NCBI GenBank assembly: GCA_021737275.1
Contig: JAIPEE010000011.1
Location: forward strand, 1-64,000
DNA from: Desulfobacterales bacterium
GTDB lineage: Bacteria; Desulfobacterota; Desulfobacteria; Desulfobacterales; JAIPEE01
DNA length: 64,000 nucleotides
Reading direction: 5' to 3'
Below, in pieces: positions 1-9,448 of the stretch (positions are counted from its first letter, which is position 1; every line of letters begins with the position of its first letter). Under the pieces are notes generated by a model. It was not told the origin of the DNA and did no database searches. It saw only the letters and a list, made by a program, of their open reading frames with translations. A program made the translations under genes and the position numbers.

Positions 1-260
1 TCCATTTTGGATAGAGTCCGTGAAATGGTTGATACGTCGGGTATTTTGCGAAGCCCCATTAGACGCAGTACAAGAGGGTCGTCACGATAATAGTCAGCCT
101 CACGTAACCGGCGAAACCCAAGCAACAAATGAACGACAAACAGCATTACAATTAAATGATGTCCAAAAATTGGAGATACTTGTAAATGGCCAAAACATTT
201 TTTCAACCTCTGTTTCAAGTCGAGTCGCTTAAAAAGTAATTGAAAAATAAGAGCACAAGA
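1..260. other. Left-edge stretch, no secure gene
   Basis: Two overlapping reading frames are open here. The ORF-track frame (20-232, GTG start, 70 aa) has no recognisable domain. A second frame is open from base 1 and ends at a TAA at 88-90, so it could be the last 29 codons of a gene cut by the window edge. Neither matches a family I know. The stretch lies directly outside the left inverted repeat of the RAYT element and may be remnant DNA. I see no promoter or terminator. Confidence 0.2.
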
Positions 261-285
261 GGGTCAGGTCTACATTATTGACAAA
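261..285 (+). repeat. Left inverted repeat of RAYT element
   Basis: A 25-bp sequence beginning GGGTCAGGTCTAC. It is the reverse complement of 1276-1300 except for one base in the ATTATTG versus ATTTTTG part. A further TTAA inside each copy can be paired with a one-base offset. Confidence 0.75.
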
Positions 286-343
286 ATTAAATAACTATAC
301 TAAATACCTCTTTTGGAGTATAACAATCAAGAGAGGTGTTTTT

Positions 344-1291
344 ATGTCCCGTCCTTTAAGAATAACCTATCCAGGAGCCTATTATCATATAACATCGCGA
401 GGTAATGAGCGTAAGAATATATTTAAAAGTAACAGAGACAGGGAGAAGTTTCTTGAATATTTAGAATCAGCTGTTTTGCGCTATAATGCTATTATCCATG
501 TCTATTGTCTGATGGATAATCATTATCATCTCCTTTTGGAGACACCATCCGGCAACCTTTCCCAGATCATGCGCCATATAAACGGTGCATATACAACATA
601 TTTTAACACAAAACGAAAACGAGCCGGTCATTTGTTTCAAGGGCGATATAAATCCATTCTTGTGGATATTGATGAATATGCCAAAGAACTATCAAGATAT
701 ATACATTTAAATCCAGTTCGAGCCGGGGTTGTGGAAAAGCCTGAACAATATGAATGGTCGAGCTATAAGTCTTTTGCAGGTGATATGAAAGCGCCGGATT
801 GGCTTTATCGGGATTTCATTTTAACCTACTTCGGGAAAAAGAAAAAGAGTGCAGAAAATGGCTATAAACGGTTCGTTGAGCAGCTACTAAACGAAGAATG
901 CGATAGCCCGTTAAAAAATACTTTTGGGTCAGTCATACTTGGCAGTTTGGATTTTATAAATCATGTGAAAGATACGTACTTGTCAAAACTTCAGGAAAAC
1001 AGGGACCTTCCATCGCTAAGGGAATTTTCAAATAAAGTTGAGCTTGTAGAGCTATTTAATGAAGTTGATAATGTTTTCAAAAATAAACCTAAAGTATCCA
1101 GAAATATAAAAATGTATCTGGGGCAAAAGTATTCCGGCAAAACATTAAAGGAGATAGCCCAATTCTTTGAAATAGGAGAGTCAGGTATATCTCAGGCAGC
1201 CAGAAGAATGTCTGACAGGATAGATAAAGAAAAGGGGCTCCAGGGGCAGGTTGAAAAAATAATTGATAAGCTTAATTTGTCAAAAATGTAG
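344..1291 (+). CDS. REP-associated tyrosine transposase (Y1_Tnp/RAYT family)
   Basis: A predicted single-strand DNA transposase of the IS200-like Y1 class. The N-terminal domain has the family opening (RITYPGAYYHITSRGN) and the HUH metal-binding motif DNHYHLLLE (His60, His62). It continues with GHLFQGRYKSILV and YIHLNPVRAGVV, which are typical of RAYTs. The C-terminal ~60 residues (LKEIAQFFEIGESGISQAARRM) look like a DnaA-type helix-turn-helix. The start was moved from the track's 278 to the ATG at 344, because GAGAGGTG lies just upstream and the conserved domain starts there. It is 315 aa, the normal length, and has no frameshift. The stop codon lies inside the right inverted repeat. It is probably intact and possibly active. 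Confidence 0.85.
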   Translation: MSRPLRITYPGAYYHITSRGNERKNIFKSNRDREKFLEYLESAVLRYNAIIHVYCLMDNHYHLLLETPSGNLSQIMRHINGAYTTYFNTKRKRAGHLFQGRYKSILVDIDEYAKELSRYIHLNPVRAGVVEKPEQYEWSSYKSFAGDMKAPDWLYRDFILTYFGKKKKSAENGYKRFVEQLLNEECDSPLKNTFGSVILGSLDFINHVKDTYLSKLQENRDLPSLREFSNKVELVELFNEVDNVFKNKPKVSRNIKMYLGQKYSGKTLKEIAQFFEIGESGISQAARRMSDRIDKEKGLQGQVEKIIDKLNLSKM

Positions 1292-1300
1292 ACCTGACCC
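1276..1300 (-). repeat. Right inverted repeat of RAYT element, overlapping the transposase stop
   Basis: Reads TTTGTCAAAAATGTAGACC on the plus strand and mirrors 261-285. The last transposase codons and the TAG stop fall inside it. Confidence 0.75.
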
Positions 1301-1609
1301 CTAATGTGTGCTAATGTATGAATTTGAGTATGACCTAGGCAGCGGTGAGCCATGCGATAAAACGTGGAAGGGCGTTTGCGATAGAAAATAAATTCAGGTT
1401 ATTTTAATTTATGATTTAATGTACGTCCCTCTAAAACGCAGTCTGTTAAAATGTGACACCGAACACTCAATGTGATTAATGATAATCAAATGAAAGAGAT
1501 AAAAGGCTTTATGAAAAGTGAGATTGCAGAACAAAACACTATTATCCATGAAAAGTATTAATCAATAGTGCCGTACATTTGAAATTAAAAAATAAATAAG
1601 GATACTATT
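1301..1609. other. Intergenic stretch with a possible short coding remnant
   Basis: No complete gene. Immediately outside the right repeat, one frame (1305-1391) reads ...EFEYDLGSGEPCDKTWKG... to a TAA. It looks like coding sequence truncated by the element, but I recognise no family. A 23-codon ATG frame near 1490-1562 has no support. The remainder is AT-rich and probably holds the promoter of the next gene. I could not pick a convincing -35/-10 pair. Confidence 0.25.
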
Positions 1610-2272
1610 ATGGATTTTACACTAAAAATAAAAGATATTAAATCAATCAATGAAATAATAGGGTATTGGACCAGTGAAGATTACATTCATTTATTAGAGG
1701 ACTTAGATTTCTTAGATGCTAAAAATTCTAATCCTACTGAATTACGTGAGTTATTAGAAATGGCAATTAATGATTTTGAACCTCATGAAGCAGCTGAAAT
1801 TTTACTGAGATATAGATTACAAGATAAATTAAGTGGAGGACAAATTCGCAATTTATCACATGAAATGGAAGATGATAATGAAGCAGAAGATAACCCAGAT
1901 ATAGACTTACATTACCCATTGTTCAATATTAATCAGTTACTACGTAAGTCTTATAACGGAAAATTTCCAAATGCCAAGGCAACCAAAATGGAGATTGAGG
2001 TGAGTTTCAAAGGAAATGCAGAGATTGCTTTGACGAAAGAACTTGCATTAAAATCGATTAGTAAGGGATTGAGTCACAAAAGCCCCCTTATAAGGTTATT
2101 TGAAAATCAATTAAATGGGAAAGAACGCTTTCGTGATGCGGAAAAAGTAATTTGGGAATTACATAATAATAGACAAAATGAATACACAATAATTACCTCT
2201 GACTATTGGATTAACAAAGAAGATATTATTGAGTATGAATTTTCCGGCTCAATAAAGCAGTTTGATGACTAA
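1610..2272 (+). CDS. Hypothetical acidic protein, 220 aa
   Basis: I do not recognise this protein. It opens at an ATG after an AT-rich leader containing AATAAGGATAC, so a weak AGGA ribosome site is possible. The protein is soluble, with no signal peptide or membrane segment, and has an acidic patch (EMEDDNEAEDNPDID, about residues 85-99). The N-terminal half is rich in predicted helix, with an FEPHEAAEILLRYRL segment. Base composition is more AT-rich than in the housekeeping block, and it sits among transposase genes, which fits an acquired accessory gene. A defence or stress role would be a guess. The ORF is long enough and compositionally consistent enough to be real. Confidence 0.55.
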   Translation: MDFTLKIKDIKSINEIIGYWTSEDYIHLLEDLDFLDAKNSNPTELRELLEMAINDFEPHEAAEILLRYRLQDKLSGGQIRNLSHEMEDDNEAEDNPDIDLHYPLFNINQLLRKSYNGKFPNAKATKMEIEVSFKGNAEIALTKELALKSISKGLSHKSPLIRLFENQLNGKERFRDAEKVIWELHNNRQNEYTIITSDYWINKEDIIEYEFSGSIKQFDD

Positions 2273-2474
2273 TCAAAATCAGAATATCAGAATAGAATTA
2301 TATAAATTAATTACTTATTATTTCAAAATTTGGATAAGCTCTTTTTGCAACATCATAGATAATAAAAAAGCGCTACGTAACATGTCAGCTTAAATGTACA
2401 ACTAAAACAGGCCTATTAATCAGTACAAATTTAACTTGTGCCGAATTCCATATATTATTAAACGGACCTTTGAA

Positions 2475-4169
2475 ATGAAGCTAATTTTCAGTGAATTAAT
2501 TAATTTAATAACGAAAAAACAAGAGCGGAACATTTGGCTTTTAATTAAATTTTTCTTCTCTCTGATCATATTGGTTACCGTCTACAGTATTCTGTTTCAC
2601 TTTTTGATGGTATTTGAAAACCGTGAATTCAGTTGGATTACCGGCTTTTACTGGACGCTAACAGTTATGTCTACCCTAGGTTTTGGCGATATTACTTTTT
2701 CAACTGATCTTGGCAGGATTTTCTCGATAGTAGTCCTCATGTCGGGGATCGTGTTTCTCCTCACGATGCTTCCTTTTACTTTTATCCAGTTTTTTTATCT
2801 GCCGTGGGTGGAGACCCAGGCCAAGGCCAGAGCACCCAGGCGATTGCCAGAGGGCACCAAAAACCATGTCATCCTTACGAACTATGATTCGATTGCAATA
2901 AACCTGGCAGAACAATTTCGAAAGTATAACAATGAATATGTTGTCGTGGTAGAGGATGTGAATAAGGCCTTGGATCTTCAGGATTTAGACATCAAAGTTG
3001 CGGTGGGAGACCTGGGTAATCCGAAAACCTACCAGCAATTGCAGGTTGAAGCTGCTGCCCTTGTAGTCGCCAATGTCGATGATATGATGAATACCAACAT
3101 CGCTTTTACGGTACGTGAAATTTCTCAGAAGGTTCCCATCGTTGCCAATGCTGATATTAATGATTCGGTTGATATTCTTGAACTATCCGGTTGCACATAC
3201 GTTTTTCAATTTACGAAAATGTTAGGACAATCATTGGCACGCAGGGTTCTTGGTACAACCACCAAGGCAAATGTTATCGGAAAGATTGAATCGCTCCTGA
3301 TCGCTGAGGCCACAGCAATGAGGACATCTCTTGTAGGAAAAACACTACAGCAAAGCAAGTTGCGAGAGACAGTCGGAGTCAATGTGGTGGGCGTATGGGA
3401 ACGGGGGCTCTTCATCATGCCCACCGCTCAAACTCTCATTAATCCCGCAACTGTTCTTTTACTGGCCGGAACCGCTGAACAATTCAGTGAGTATGACGAA
3501 AAGTTTGGCAGAGATAAAAAACATCAGGCTCCAGTATTGATTCTGGGCGGTGGCAGAGTTGGCCAGGCTGCCGGACTGGCCTTGCAGGAACGTAATATTG
3601 ACTACCGTATTATAGAGAAAAAACGGAGCGTTAAAGGTGATGAACGTTATGTCTACGGTAGTGCTGCTGACATCAATACCCTTATGAAGGCCGGAATCAA
3701 GAATGCCCCTTCGGTCATTATCACCACTCATGATGATCCAACAAACATATACCTAACCATTTACTGCCGAAGGCTTTGTCCCGATATGCAGATCATCAGT
3801 CGGGCAAGTATCGACAGAAATATATCCAAATTACACACAGCAGGCGCGGACCTGGTAATGTCTTATGCTTCCATGGCCGCCAACACGATCATCAATTTGC
3901 TAAAACCGGGTGAATTGTTAATGATAGCCGAGGGATTAAACATATTTACTGTAGTTGTGCCCGCATCTTTTGTGGGAAAGTCCCTCGCTGAAAGTCAAAT
4001 TCGTACTCAGACTGGTTGTAATGTGATCGCCATCTACGACCAGGAAATAAAGAGTATAAATCCAGGACCTTCCTTTCGTTTTAGTGAGAATAACGAGCTG
4101 ATTCTGATCGGGAGTATGGAAGCCGAAAACCAGTTCTTCAAACTGTATTCAGAAATGAAAAAGATCTAA
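2475..4169 (+). CDS. Potassium channel protein with two TrkA/RCK modules
   Basis: An inner-membrane ion channel of the two-transmembrane pore type with cytoplasmic regulators. Two hydrophobic helices (about residues 16-40 and 70-98) flank a pore loop with selectivity filter STLGFGD (about residues 64-70), a GFGD variant of GYGD. Two RCK (TrkA-N plus TrkA-C) modules follow. The first begins near NHVILTNYDS (about residue 130) and lacks a canonical glycine motif. The second has the nucleotide-binding motif LILGGGRVGQAAG (about residue 353). This tandem layout resembles MthK-like or Kch-like channels with both RCK domains in one chain. The track start at 2436 is a TTG. The ATG at 2475 gives a better N-terminus, though no strong ribosome site is visible for either. 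Gating ligand is unknown. Confidence 0.85.
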   Translation: MKLIFSELINLITKKQERNIWLLIKFFFSLIILVTVYSILFHFLMVFENREFSWITGFYWTLTVMSTLGFGDITFSTDLGRIFSIVVLMSGIVFLLTMLPFTFIQFFYLPWVETQAKARAPRRLPEGTKNHVILTNYDSIAINLAEQFRKYNNEYVVVVEDVNKALDLQDLDIKVAVGDLGNPKTYQQLQVEAAALVVANVDDMMNTNIAFTVREISQKVPIVANADINDSVDILELSGCTYVFQFTKMLGQSLARRVLGTTTKANVIGKIESLLIAEATAMRTSLVGKTLQQSKLRETVGVNVVGVWERGLFIMPTAQTLINPATVLLLAGTAEQFSEYDEKFGRDKKHQAPVLILGGGRVGQAAGLALQERNIDYRIIEKKRSVKGDERYVYGSAADINTLMKAGIKNAPSVIITTHDDPTNIYLTIYCRRLCPDMQIISRASIDRNISKLHTAGADLVMSYASMAANTIINLLKPGELLMIAEGLNIFTVVVPASFVGKSLAESQIRTQTGCNVIAIYDQEIKSINPGPSFRFSENNELILIGSMEAENQFFKLYSEMKKI

Positions 4170-4269
4170 GCATCTTCTGTTTAGGTGGGCAACTTAGGGA
4201 CGCTCTTAACTAATTAACTTGAAAAATAATACACTTGTTATTGTGCCGTTCATGCTCAGACAATCAAGA

Positions 4270-4950
4270 ATCGACGCATCACCGGTGAGGTTTCTGTTGC
4301 CACTGTTATGTGTACGACTCTGACGGGACATTCAATTAGCTATAACCGCCGACACAAAAGACACGGACACCTGTTCCAAAACCGTTACAAATCCATCTTA
4401 TGCCAGGAAGACCCCTATTTTCTTGAACTGGTGCGATACATTCATTTAAAACTCCTGAGGGCGAAACTTATCGATAATTTGGACATGCCGGACAAATATC
4501 CATTTTCCGGACATGGTTGTCATTATGGGTAAAAAAGATAAGCGCCGGCAGCAAAGTGAAGCCGTACTTGTACTTTTTAATAAAAAGAAAGAGTCCGCAC
4601 GGCGCAGCTATAAAAATTTTGTCTCCAAAGGGATTTAACAGGGTAATCGGAAGGATTTGATTGGTGGCGGATTAATCCGCAGTGCCGGGAGCTGGGCAGC
4701 TGTTAAAACCATGAGAAATGCTAAAATTCATGAAAAAAGCGACGAGCGGATTTTGGGAAACGGTGATTTTGTAAGCCGTGTTTTATCCAAAAGCAATAAA
4801 ACTCTTGAACGACAAACCGCTCTAAAAGTCCGGGGCGTGGATATCGATTATATTATGGCGAAAGTTGCCGGCATAATGCATATGTCTGAAGATGATATAT
4901 GGATGCCTGGAAGAACCAATAATCTTGTAAGAGCCTGGCTGGGACTTTTC
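4270..4950 (+). pseudogene. Decayed RAYT (Y1) transposase gene
   Basis: A broken relative of the transposase at 344, from a different RAYT subgroup. Recognisable pieces in order are: NRRHKRHGHLFQNRYKSIL and LVRYIHLKLLRAKL in one frame (4308-4532), a shift near 4515-4530, KKDKRRQQSEAVLVLF and ARRSYKNFVSKGI in the next frame ending at an in-frame TAA at 4636-4638, then GGGLIRSAGSW...KSDERILGNGDFVSRVL without a start. The N-terminal HUH part is missing and the C-terminal DNA-binding part is partial (DDIWMPGRTNNLVRA). At least one frameshift and one nonsense change make it non-functional. The track ORFs at 4308 and 4657 are fragments of this pseudogene. Confidence 0.75.
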
Positions 4951-5003
4951 ATATTTTCACCTTGCCTGATCTCACAAATTAATATAAATATTTCCTGTTA
5001 TAA

Positions 5004-5038
5004 CAAAAAAGGGGAATCGGTTCATAACCGAAACCCCC
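5004..5038 (-). terminator. Rho-independent terminator of tRNA-Thr
   Basis: Read on the minus strand, directly after the tRNA 3' end, GGGGTTTCGGTT pairs with AACCGATTCCCC around an ATG loop (with a small internal mismatch) and is followed by TTTTTTG. Position and T-run fit termination of the minus-strand tRNA transcript. Confidence 0.7.
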
Positions 5039-5049
5039 TCATTCTTTAA

Positions 5050-5125
<76 letters not shown>

Positions 5126-5153
5126 ACAAACGGACACTTTAAGTACTTTGTTT

Positions 5154-8100
5154 ATGATTCAAAATCAAGAAAAAAAAGATCTCCGATCCTTTCTGGGCAT
5201 GATACCTGAACGGACAACGGGTATTGGCTGTATCGGACTTACCGGCTCTGAGCGGGCTTATTTTATATACAGTGCCTTCAAATCAACCGGATTGCCGGTA
5301 TTTGTTACGGTTTCATCCACAAAAGAGGCGGAAAAACTTCAGGAAGATTTGAACTTTTTCTTTGGCGAAGAAGATTCTCCGGTCTGTTATTTCCCACCTT
5401 ATAATATATTGCCGTACAAATCATTATCCTATCATAATGAAACAGCCGCACACAGAATCAATACACTTTACAGGCTGACGGCAGACAGCAACCCTCAGGT
5501 TCTGATAACAACCGTTAGTGCGCTCCTTCAGACGATTATACCGAAAAGTATGATCATCACATATCCGGAATTGATCATAGAAAATGAAGAGGTTGACCGT
5601 GAGGCCCTGATCAGCAAAATGGTTTCAGTCGGTTATTCCCGGACGGTTATTGCAGAAGAACCGGGAGACTTTTGTGTACGCGGTGGAATTCTTGACGTAT
5701 TCTCTCCTTTATATGATGATCCTGTCCGAATTGAATTCTATGGTGATCTCATTGAATCTATCCGCTTTTATGCGGCAGATACCCAGCGGACAAAACGAAA
5801 TATCAGCGAGGTTATCATTCCACCTGCCCGGGAAGTGATCCTTGAAATGGATCACCTGGATGAGTTTATAAACCGGGTAAGGATACTTTCAGCAGAACTT
5901 GAAATGGCTACTACAAAAACCAGAACTCTGGTTGAGCGTATCAAGAAAGAGGGGATATTTCCCGGAATAGAAAATCTGATTCCGCTTATCTATACCGAAC
6001 GGGAAACACTGATGGATTATCTGCCTGAAAATAGCCTTCCTGTTCTAATGGAGCCGGATTCTCTGGCTGCTGCAGCGGATAGGCTGCTTGAACAGGCTGA
6101 AGGCAATTATCAGACGGCAAAGGAAGAGGGCCGCTTTTGTGTTTCACCTGATCAGCACTATCTTGAATGGACAGAGGTTGAAAAGCAGCTCTCAACACAA
6201 AATCCTCTTTCGGTCAGCGTTATCCCTGTTTTGAAAAGCACTGCACCAGATAAAATACCTGCTGCTCAGGTTATTTTATCTGTTGAAGATAACTCGGGAA
6301 TTATTGCCGACCTCAAGGCATCACACGACCAGGAACATATTCTTAAACCCCTTGTGCAATGGGTTGGTGATAAACAAAATAACGGTTTTACGGTTCTTTT
6401 GGCCGGCAGCAGTATGAAAAGGGCTGAACGGCTAAAATCTCTCCTTGTTCCATATGGCATTGATATAAAGTTTATTGAACGCCTTGATGAGATCAAAAAA
6501 GGTGAAAAGCGTCTGTATACGGTTATTGGATCTCTTACAACAGGTTTTGTGTGGCCTGATGAGCAACTCGCCGTTATCACTGCAAATGAAATATTGGGGC
6601 CAAAGCGGGGAAAGAGAAAAAAAGATTCGCCGAAGGTTCACACAGAGCTGCTTTCCCTTGGCGATCTGAAGCAGGATGATCTTGTGGTTCATAATGACCA
6701 TGGAATCAGCCGATATGGCGGTCTCACAAAGCTGAGTCTCAATGGCATTACCAATGACTTTCTGCTTTTATATTTTAAGGATGAAGACAAACTTTACCTT
6801 CCTGTGGACCGCATGGGTGTTATTCAGAAATATTTGGGTGTGGATAGCATTAACCCGGTTCTGGATAAAATGGGTGGAAAAACATGGGATAAAGTTCGGG
6901 CAAAGGTTAAAAAGTCTGTTGAGGCCATGGCCGGCGAGCTTTTAAAGCTCTATTCCGACCGGAAAGTTCACAAGGGTCATTCATTCGGCCGGGTGGATAC
7001 TTATTTTCGCGAGTTTGAATCAGGTTTTCCGTATGAAGAGACCGCTGATCAGCTCAAGGCAATTGAGGATGTTCTGGAAGATATGGCGTCAGATAAGCCT
7101 ATGGACAGACTTGTATGTGGTGATGTGGGTTATGGCAAAACCGAAGTGGCACTCAGGGCATCGTTTCTGGCTGTTAATGCAGGCAAACAGGTGGCCATCC
7201 TTGTGCCGACAACTGTGTTGGCAGAGCAGCACTATGCAACATTTTCAGAGAGATACGAACGTTATCCGGTCAACATTGCCTGCCTCAGCAGGTTCAGGTC
7301 CACCAAAGACCAAAGAGAAATTGTCGATAGATTAAGAAACGGGAAAATTGATATCGTTATCGGTACACACCGTCTCATCCAAAAAGACATTTCCTTTAAG
7401 GATATCGGCCTGCTTATTCTGGATGAAGAGCAGCGATTCGGCGTCAGGCATAAGGAAAAACTGAAGAGGCTCAGAACATCAGTTGATGTGCTGGCGCTCA
7501 CGGCAACGCCAATTCCCAGAACACTTCATATGTCACTGCTGGGTATCCGGGATATCAGTGTCATTTCCACACCGCCTGAACAGCGGCATTCCATCATTAC
7601 CTATATTTCAGAATTTGATGACAGTGTTATTGCAGATGCTGTCCGAAATGAACTTGAACGAAAGGGACAGATTTACTTCATCCATAACAATGTCCACAGC
7701 ATCTGGAAGATTGCCCAGTATATTCAAGACCTTGTTCCGGAAGCCAGAATTGATGTCGGGCATGGTCAGATGAGCGAAGATGCCCTTGAAAAAGTGATGC
7801 AACGATTTGTGGATAAAGATATTGATCTGCTCGTCTGTACAACAATAATTGAATCCGGAATTGATATTCCCTCAGCAAATACGATTCTTGTAAACCGGGC
7901 GGACCGGTTCGGCCTGTCGCAGATATACCAGTTGCGCGGCCGGGTAGGACGATCTGAAGAGCAGGCCTATGCATACCTGTTTATACCCGGTGAAAGCACA
8001 CTCAGTAAGGATGCCCAGAAAAGGTTGAAGGTTCTGATGGAACACAGTGATCTTGGTGCCGGTTTCCAGATTGCCATGAGTGATCTTAAAATCAGGGGCG

Positions 8101-8669
8101 GCGGCTCAATTCTGGGCGCGTCACAATCAGGCCATATTGCGGCGGTCGGGTATGATATGTTTTTAAAGCTGATGGAGACGTCTGTGGCTGAATTGAAGGG
8201 AGAACCGGTTGTTGAAGATCTTGATCCTGAAATAAATATTCCGATGTCGGCCTATATCCCTGAAAGCTATATTCCGGATATTGATCAGCGGCTTTCAACC
8301 TATCGCCGTCTCTCCAGAATGACATCTCTGGATGATATCGCTGAGTGTAAGGCGGAAATGGTGGACCGGTTTGGTGAGATGCCGCCTGAAGCAGCAAATG
8401 TGTTAAAGAAGATCATGCTCAAGATTATGTCGGTCAGGGCAGGTGTCAGGCGGCTTGACTTGACAGAGAACCTGATTGTACTCTATTTTTCAGAAGCTCA
8501 CCAGAGACAGCCGCACGGTATTGTTGATTTAATCGTTTCCGATAAAAATCGCTTTACGTTTACACCGGATCATGTGCTTAAGGTGAAAATCACCGGAAAC
8601 GGAGGGGCACGGCCCCTGTCTGAAACTAAAAACATCTTGAAAGAAATCAGTCAACGTGTTAACGCCTGA
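5154..8669 (+). CDS. mfd: Transcription-repair coupling factor Mfd
   Basis: An ATP-driven DNA translocase that removes stalled RNA polymerase and recruits UvrA for transcription-coupled repair. About 1171 aa, the family length. Domain order is as expected: UvrB-like N-terminal region, RNA-polymerase-interaction (CarD-like) segment LKQDDLVVHNDHGISRYGG (about residue 505), Walker A GDVGYGKTEVA (about 655), DEEQ box LILDEEQRFGVRHKEKL (about 755), TATPIPRTL, QLRGRVGRSEEQAYAY, and the C-terminal TRCF domain. The track start at 5121 is a GTG inside the tRNA gene. The ATG at 5154 is preferred, although it lacks a clear Shine-Dalgarno and the ATG at 5199 is a weaker alternative. It heads a run of co-directional genes. 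Confidence 0.97.
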   Translation: MIQNQEKKDLRSFLGMIPERTTGIGCIGLTGSERAYFIYSAFKSTGLPVFVTVSSTKEAEKLQEDLNFFFGEEDSPVCYFPPYNILPYKSLSYHNETAAHRINTLYRLTADSNPQVLITTVSALLQTIIPKSMIITYPELIIENEEVDREALISKMVSVGYSRTVIAEEPGDFCVRGGILDVFSPLYDDPVRIEFYGDLIESIRFYAADTQRTKRNISEVIIPPAREVILEMDHLDEFINRVRILSAELEMATTKTRTLVERIKKEGIFPGIENLIPLIYTERETLMDYLPENSLPVLMEPDSLAAAADRLLEQAEGNYQTAKEEGRFCVSPDQHYLEWTEVEKQLSTQNPLSVSVIPVLKSTAPDKIPAAQVILSVEDNSGIIADLKASHDQEHILKPLVQWVGDKQNNGFTVLLAGSSMKRAERLKSLLVPYGIDIKFIERLDEIKKGEKRLYTVIGSLTTGFVWPDEQLAVITANEILGPKRGKRKKDSPKVHTELLSLGDLKQDDLVVHNDHGISRYGGLTKLSLNGITNDFLLLYFKDEDKLYLPVDRMGVIQKYLGVDSINPVLDKMGGKTWDKVRAKVKKSVEAMAGELLKLYSDRKVHKGHSFGRVDTYFREFESGFPYEETADQLKAIEDVLEDMASDKPMDRLVCGDVGYGKTEVALRASFLAVNAGKQVAILVPTTVLAEQHYATFSERYERYPVNIACLSRFRSTKDQREIVDRLRNGKIDIVIGTHRLIQKDISFKDIGLLILDEEQRFGVRHKEKLKRLRTSVDVLALTATPIPRTLHMSLLGIRDISVISTPPEQRHSIITYISEFDDSVIADAVRNELERKGQIYFIHNNVHSIWKIAQYIQDLVPEARIDVGHGQMSEDALEKVMQRFVDKDIDLLVCTTIIESGIDIPSANTILVNRADRFGLSQIYQLRGRVGRSEEQAYAYLFIPGESTLSKDAQKRLKVLMEHSDLGAGFQIAMSDLKIRGGGSILGASQSGHIAAVGYDMFLKLMETSVAELKGEPVVEDLDPEINIPMSAYIPESYIPDIDQRLSTYRRLSRMTSLDDIAECKAEMVDRFGEMPPEAANVLKKIMLKIMSVRAGVRRLDLTENLIVLYFSEAHQRQPHGIVDLIVSDKNRFTFTPDHVLKVKITGNGGARPLSETKNILKEISQRVNA

Positions 8670-8713
8670 AGACCTTTTGAGCAGTTTTTTTAAGAAAGAT
8701 TAGAAAATAATTC

Positions 8714-9415
8714 ATGGAATATCGGATATTTAAAAAAATATATATTTTGATCCTGATTTTGTCTGTTTCTCTGTTTTTTTCAAGCTGCAGTAGCCATGAC
8801 AGTGAAATCGACGAGAAGGTTTACCTCATAAAGGTTGGCAGCAGTGAGGTCAGTATCATTGATTTTGAAAATGCCATGGAGGCTGCAAAGATGGCCTATC
8901 CATATAATATTGCACATGATCCCCAATTTTTAAGGGAATTGCGTCTAAGACTTATAAATCAGCTGTCAGAGGAGCTGATTGTAATGGAACGGGCAAAAGA
9001 ATTAGGCATTGTCATTTCTGATGAAGAGCTGGAAACGTTGATTGCTGATTTTAAAAAGGATTATCCGGAAGATGTTTTTGATGAGATGCTGATTGAAAGC
9101 GCTATTTCATATGCACAGTGGAAGGAAAAATTCAGCCGGCGTATTCTTATTGAAAAAACAGTTACTGCCGATCTTGAAAGTAGTATTGAGATCAGCCACG
9201 AAGAGATCAGTGCCTATTATAAGGAACATTATGAGGGGAATGAAACAGTTACACAGGCGGAAAAAGAATCCCAGGTGTTTAAGAGGACGCTTATTCGGCG
9301 TTTACGAAGAGATAAAACTGAACTTGCCTATAAACCGTGGATCGAGAGTTTAAAGGAAAATTATAACGTTGAGGTTAACAGGGACCAGCTTGAAGAGATG
9401 GGCACTGAATCGTAA
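8714..9415 (+). CDS. SurA N-terminal-domain lipoprotein
   Basis: A probable periplasmic lipoprotein chaperone. A hydrophobic signal ends in a lipobox (FFSSCSS, Cys near residue 25). The remaining ~205 residues resemble the SurA/PrsA N-terminal chaperone domain: a conserved VSIIDFENAM start, ISDEELETLIADFKKDYP, then ISHEEISAYYKEHY. There is no parvulin (rotamase) insertion, so no prolyl isomerase activity is expected. It lies 44 bp after mfd and 33 bp before the full SurA-like gene, and looks like a paralogue that lost or never had the PPIase part. A likely role is outer-membrane protein handling, by context. Confidence 0.75.
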   Translation: MEYRIFKKIYILILILSVSLFFSSCSSHDSEIDEKVYLIKVGSSEVSIIDFENAMEAAKMAYPYNIAHDPQFLRELRLRLINQLSEELIVMERAKELGIVISDEELETLIADFKKDYPEDVFDEMLIESAISYAQWKEKFSRRILIEKTVTADLESSIEISHEEISAYYKEHYEGNETVTQAEKESQVFKRTLIRRLRRDKTELAYKPWIESLKENYNVEVNRDQLEEMGTES

Positions 9416-9448
9416 CTTAAATCTGTAAAGTAATGAAACGGGAAAAAT

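Larger units (their letters stand above)
261..1300 (+). mobile_element. RAYT-type (Y1 transposase) element with 25-bp terminal inverted repeats
   Basis: The transposase gene is framed by inverted repeats at 261-285 and 1276-1300. They are 25 bp long with one mismatch, and each starts from the outside with GGGTCAGGTCTACATT. The right repeat contains the transposase stop codon (TAG inside ATGTAGACC), so gene and end are fused. RAYT (REP-associated tyrosine transposase) genes of the IS200/IS605 superfamily are often flanked by short palindromic or inverted sequences, and the GGTCAGGTCT core is, from memory, seen next to such genes in many environmental genomes. No target-site duplication is evident, as expected for a Y1 enzyme. 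Confidence 0.75.

Noticed and set aside
20-232. 70-aa ORF at the left edge
   Set aside because: GTG start, no recognisable domain, and a competing open frame; not enough to call a gene.
5154-5200. Programmed use of the GTG start at 5121 for mfd
   Set aside because: It would put the first codons inside the tRNA-Thr gene; the ATG at 5154 gives a normal Mfd N-terminus.
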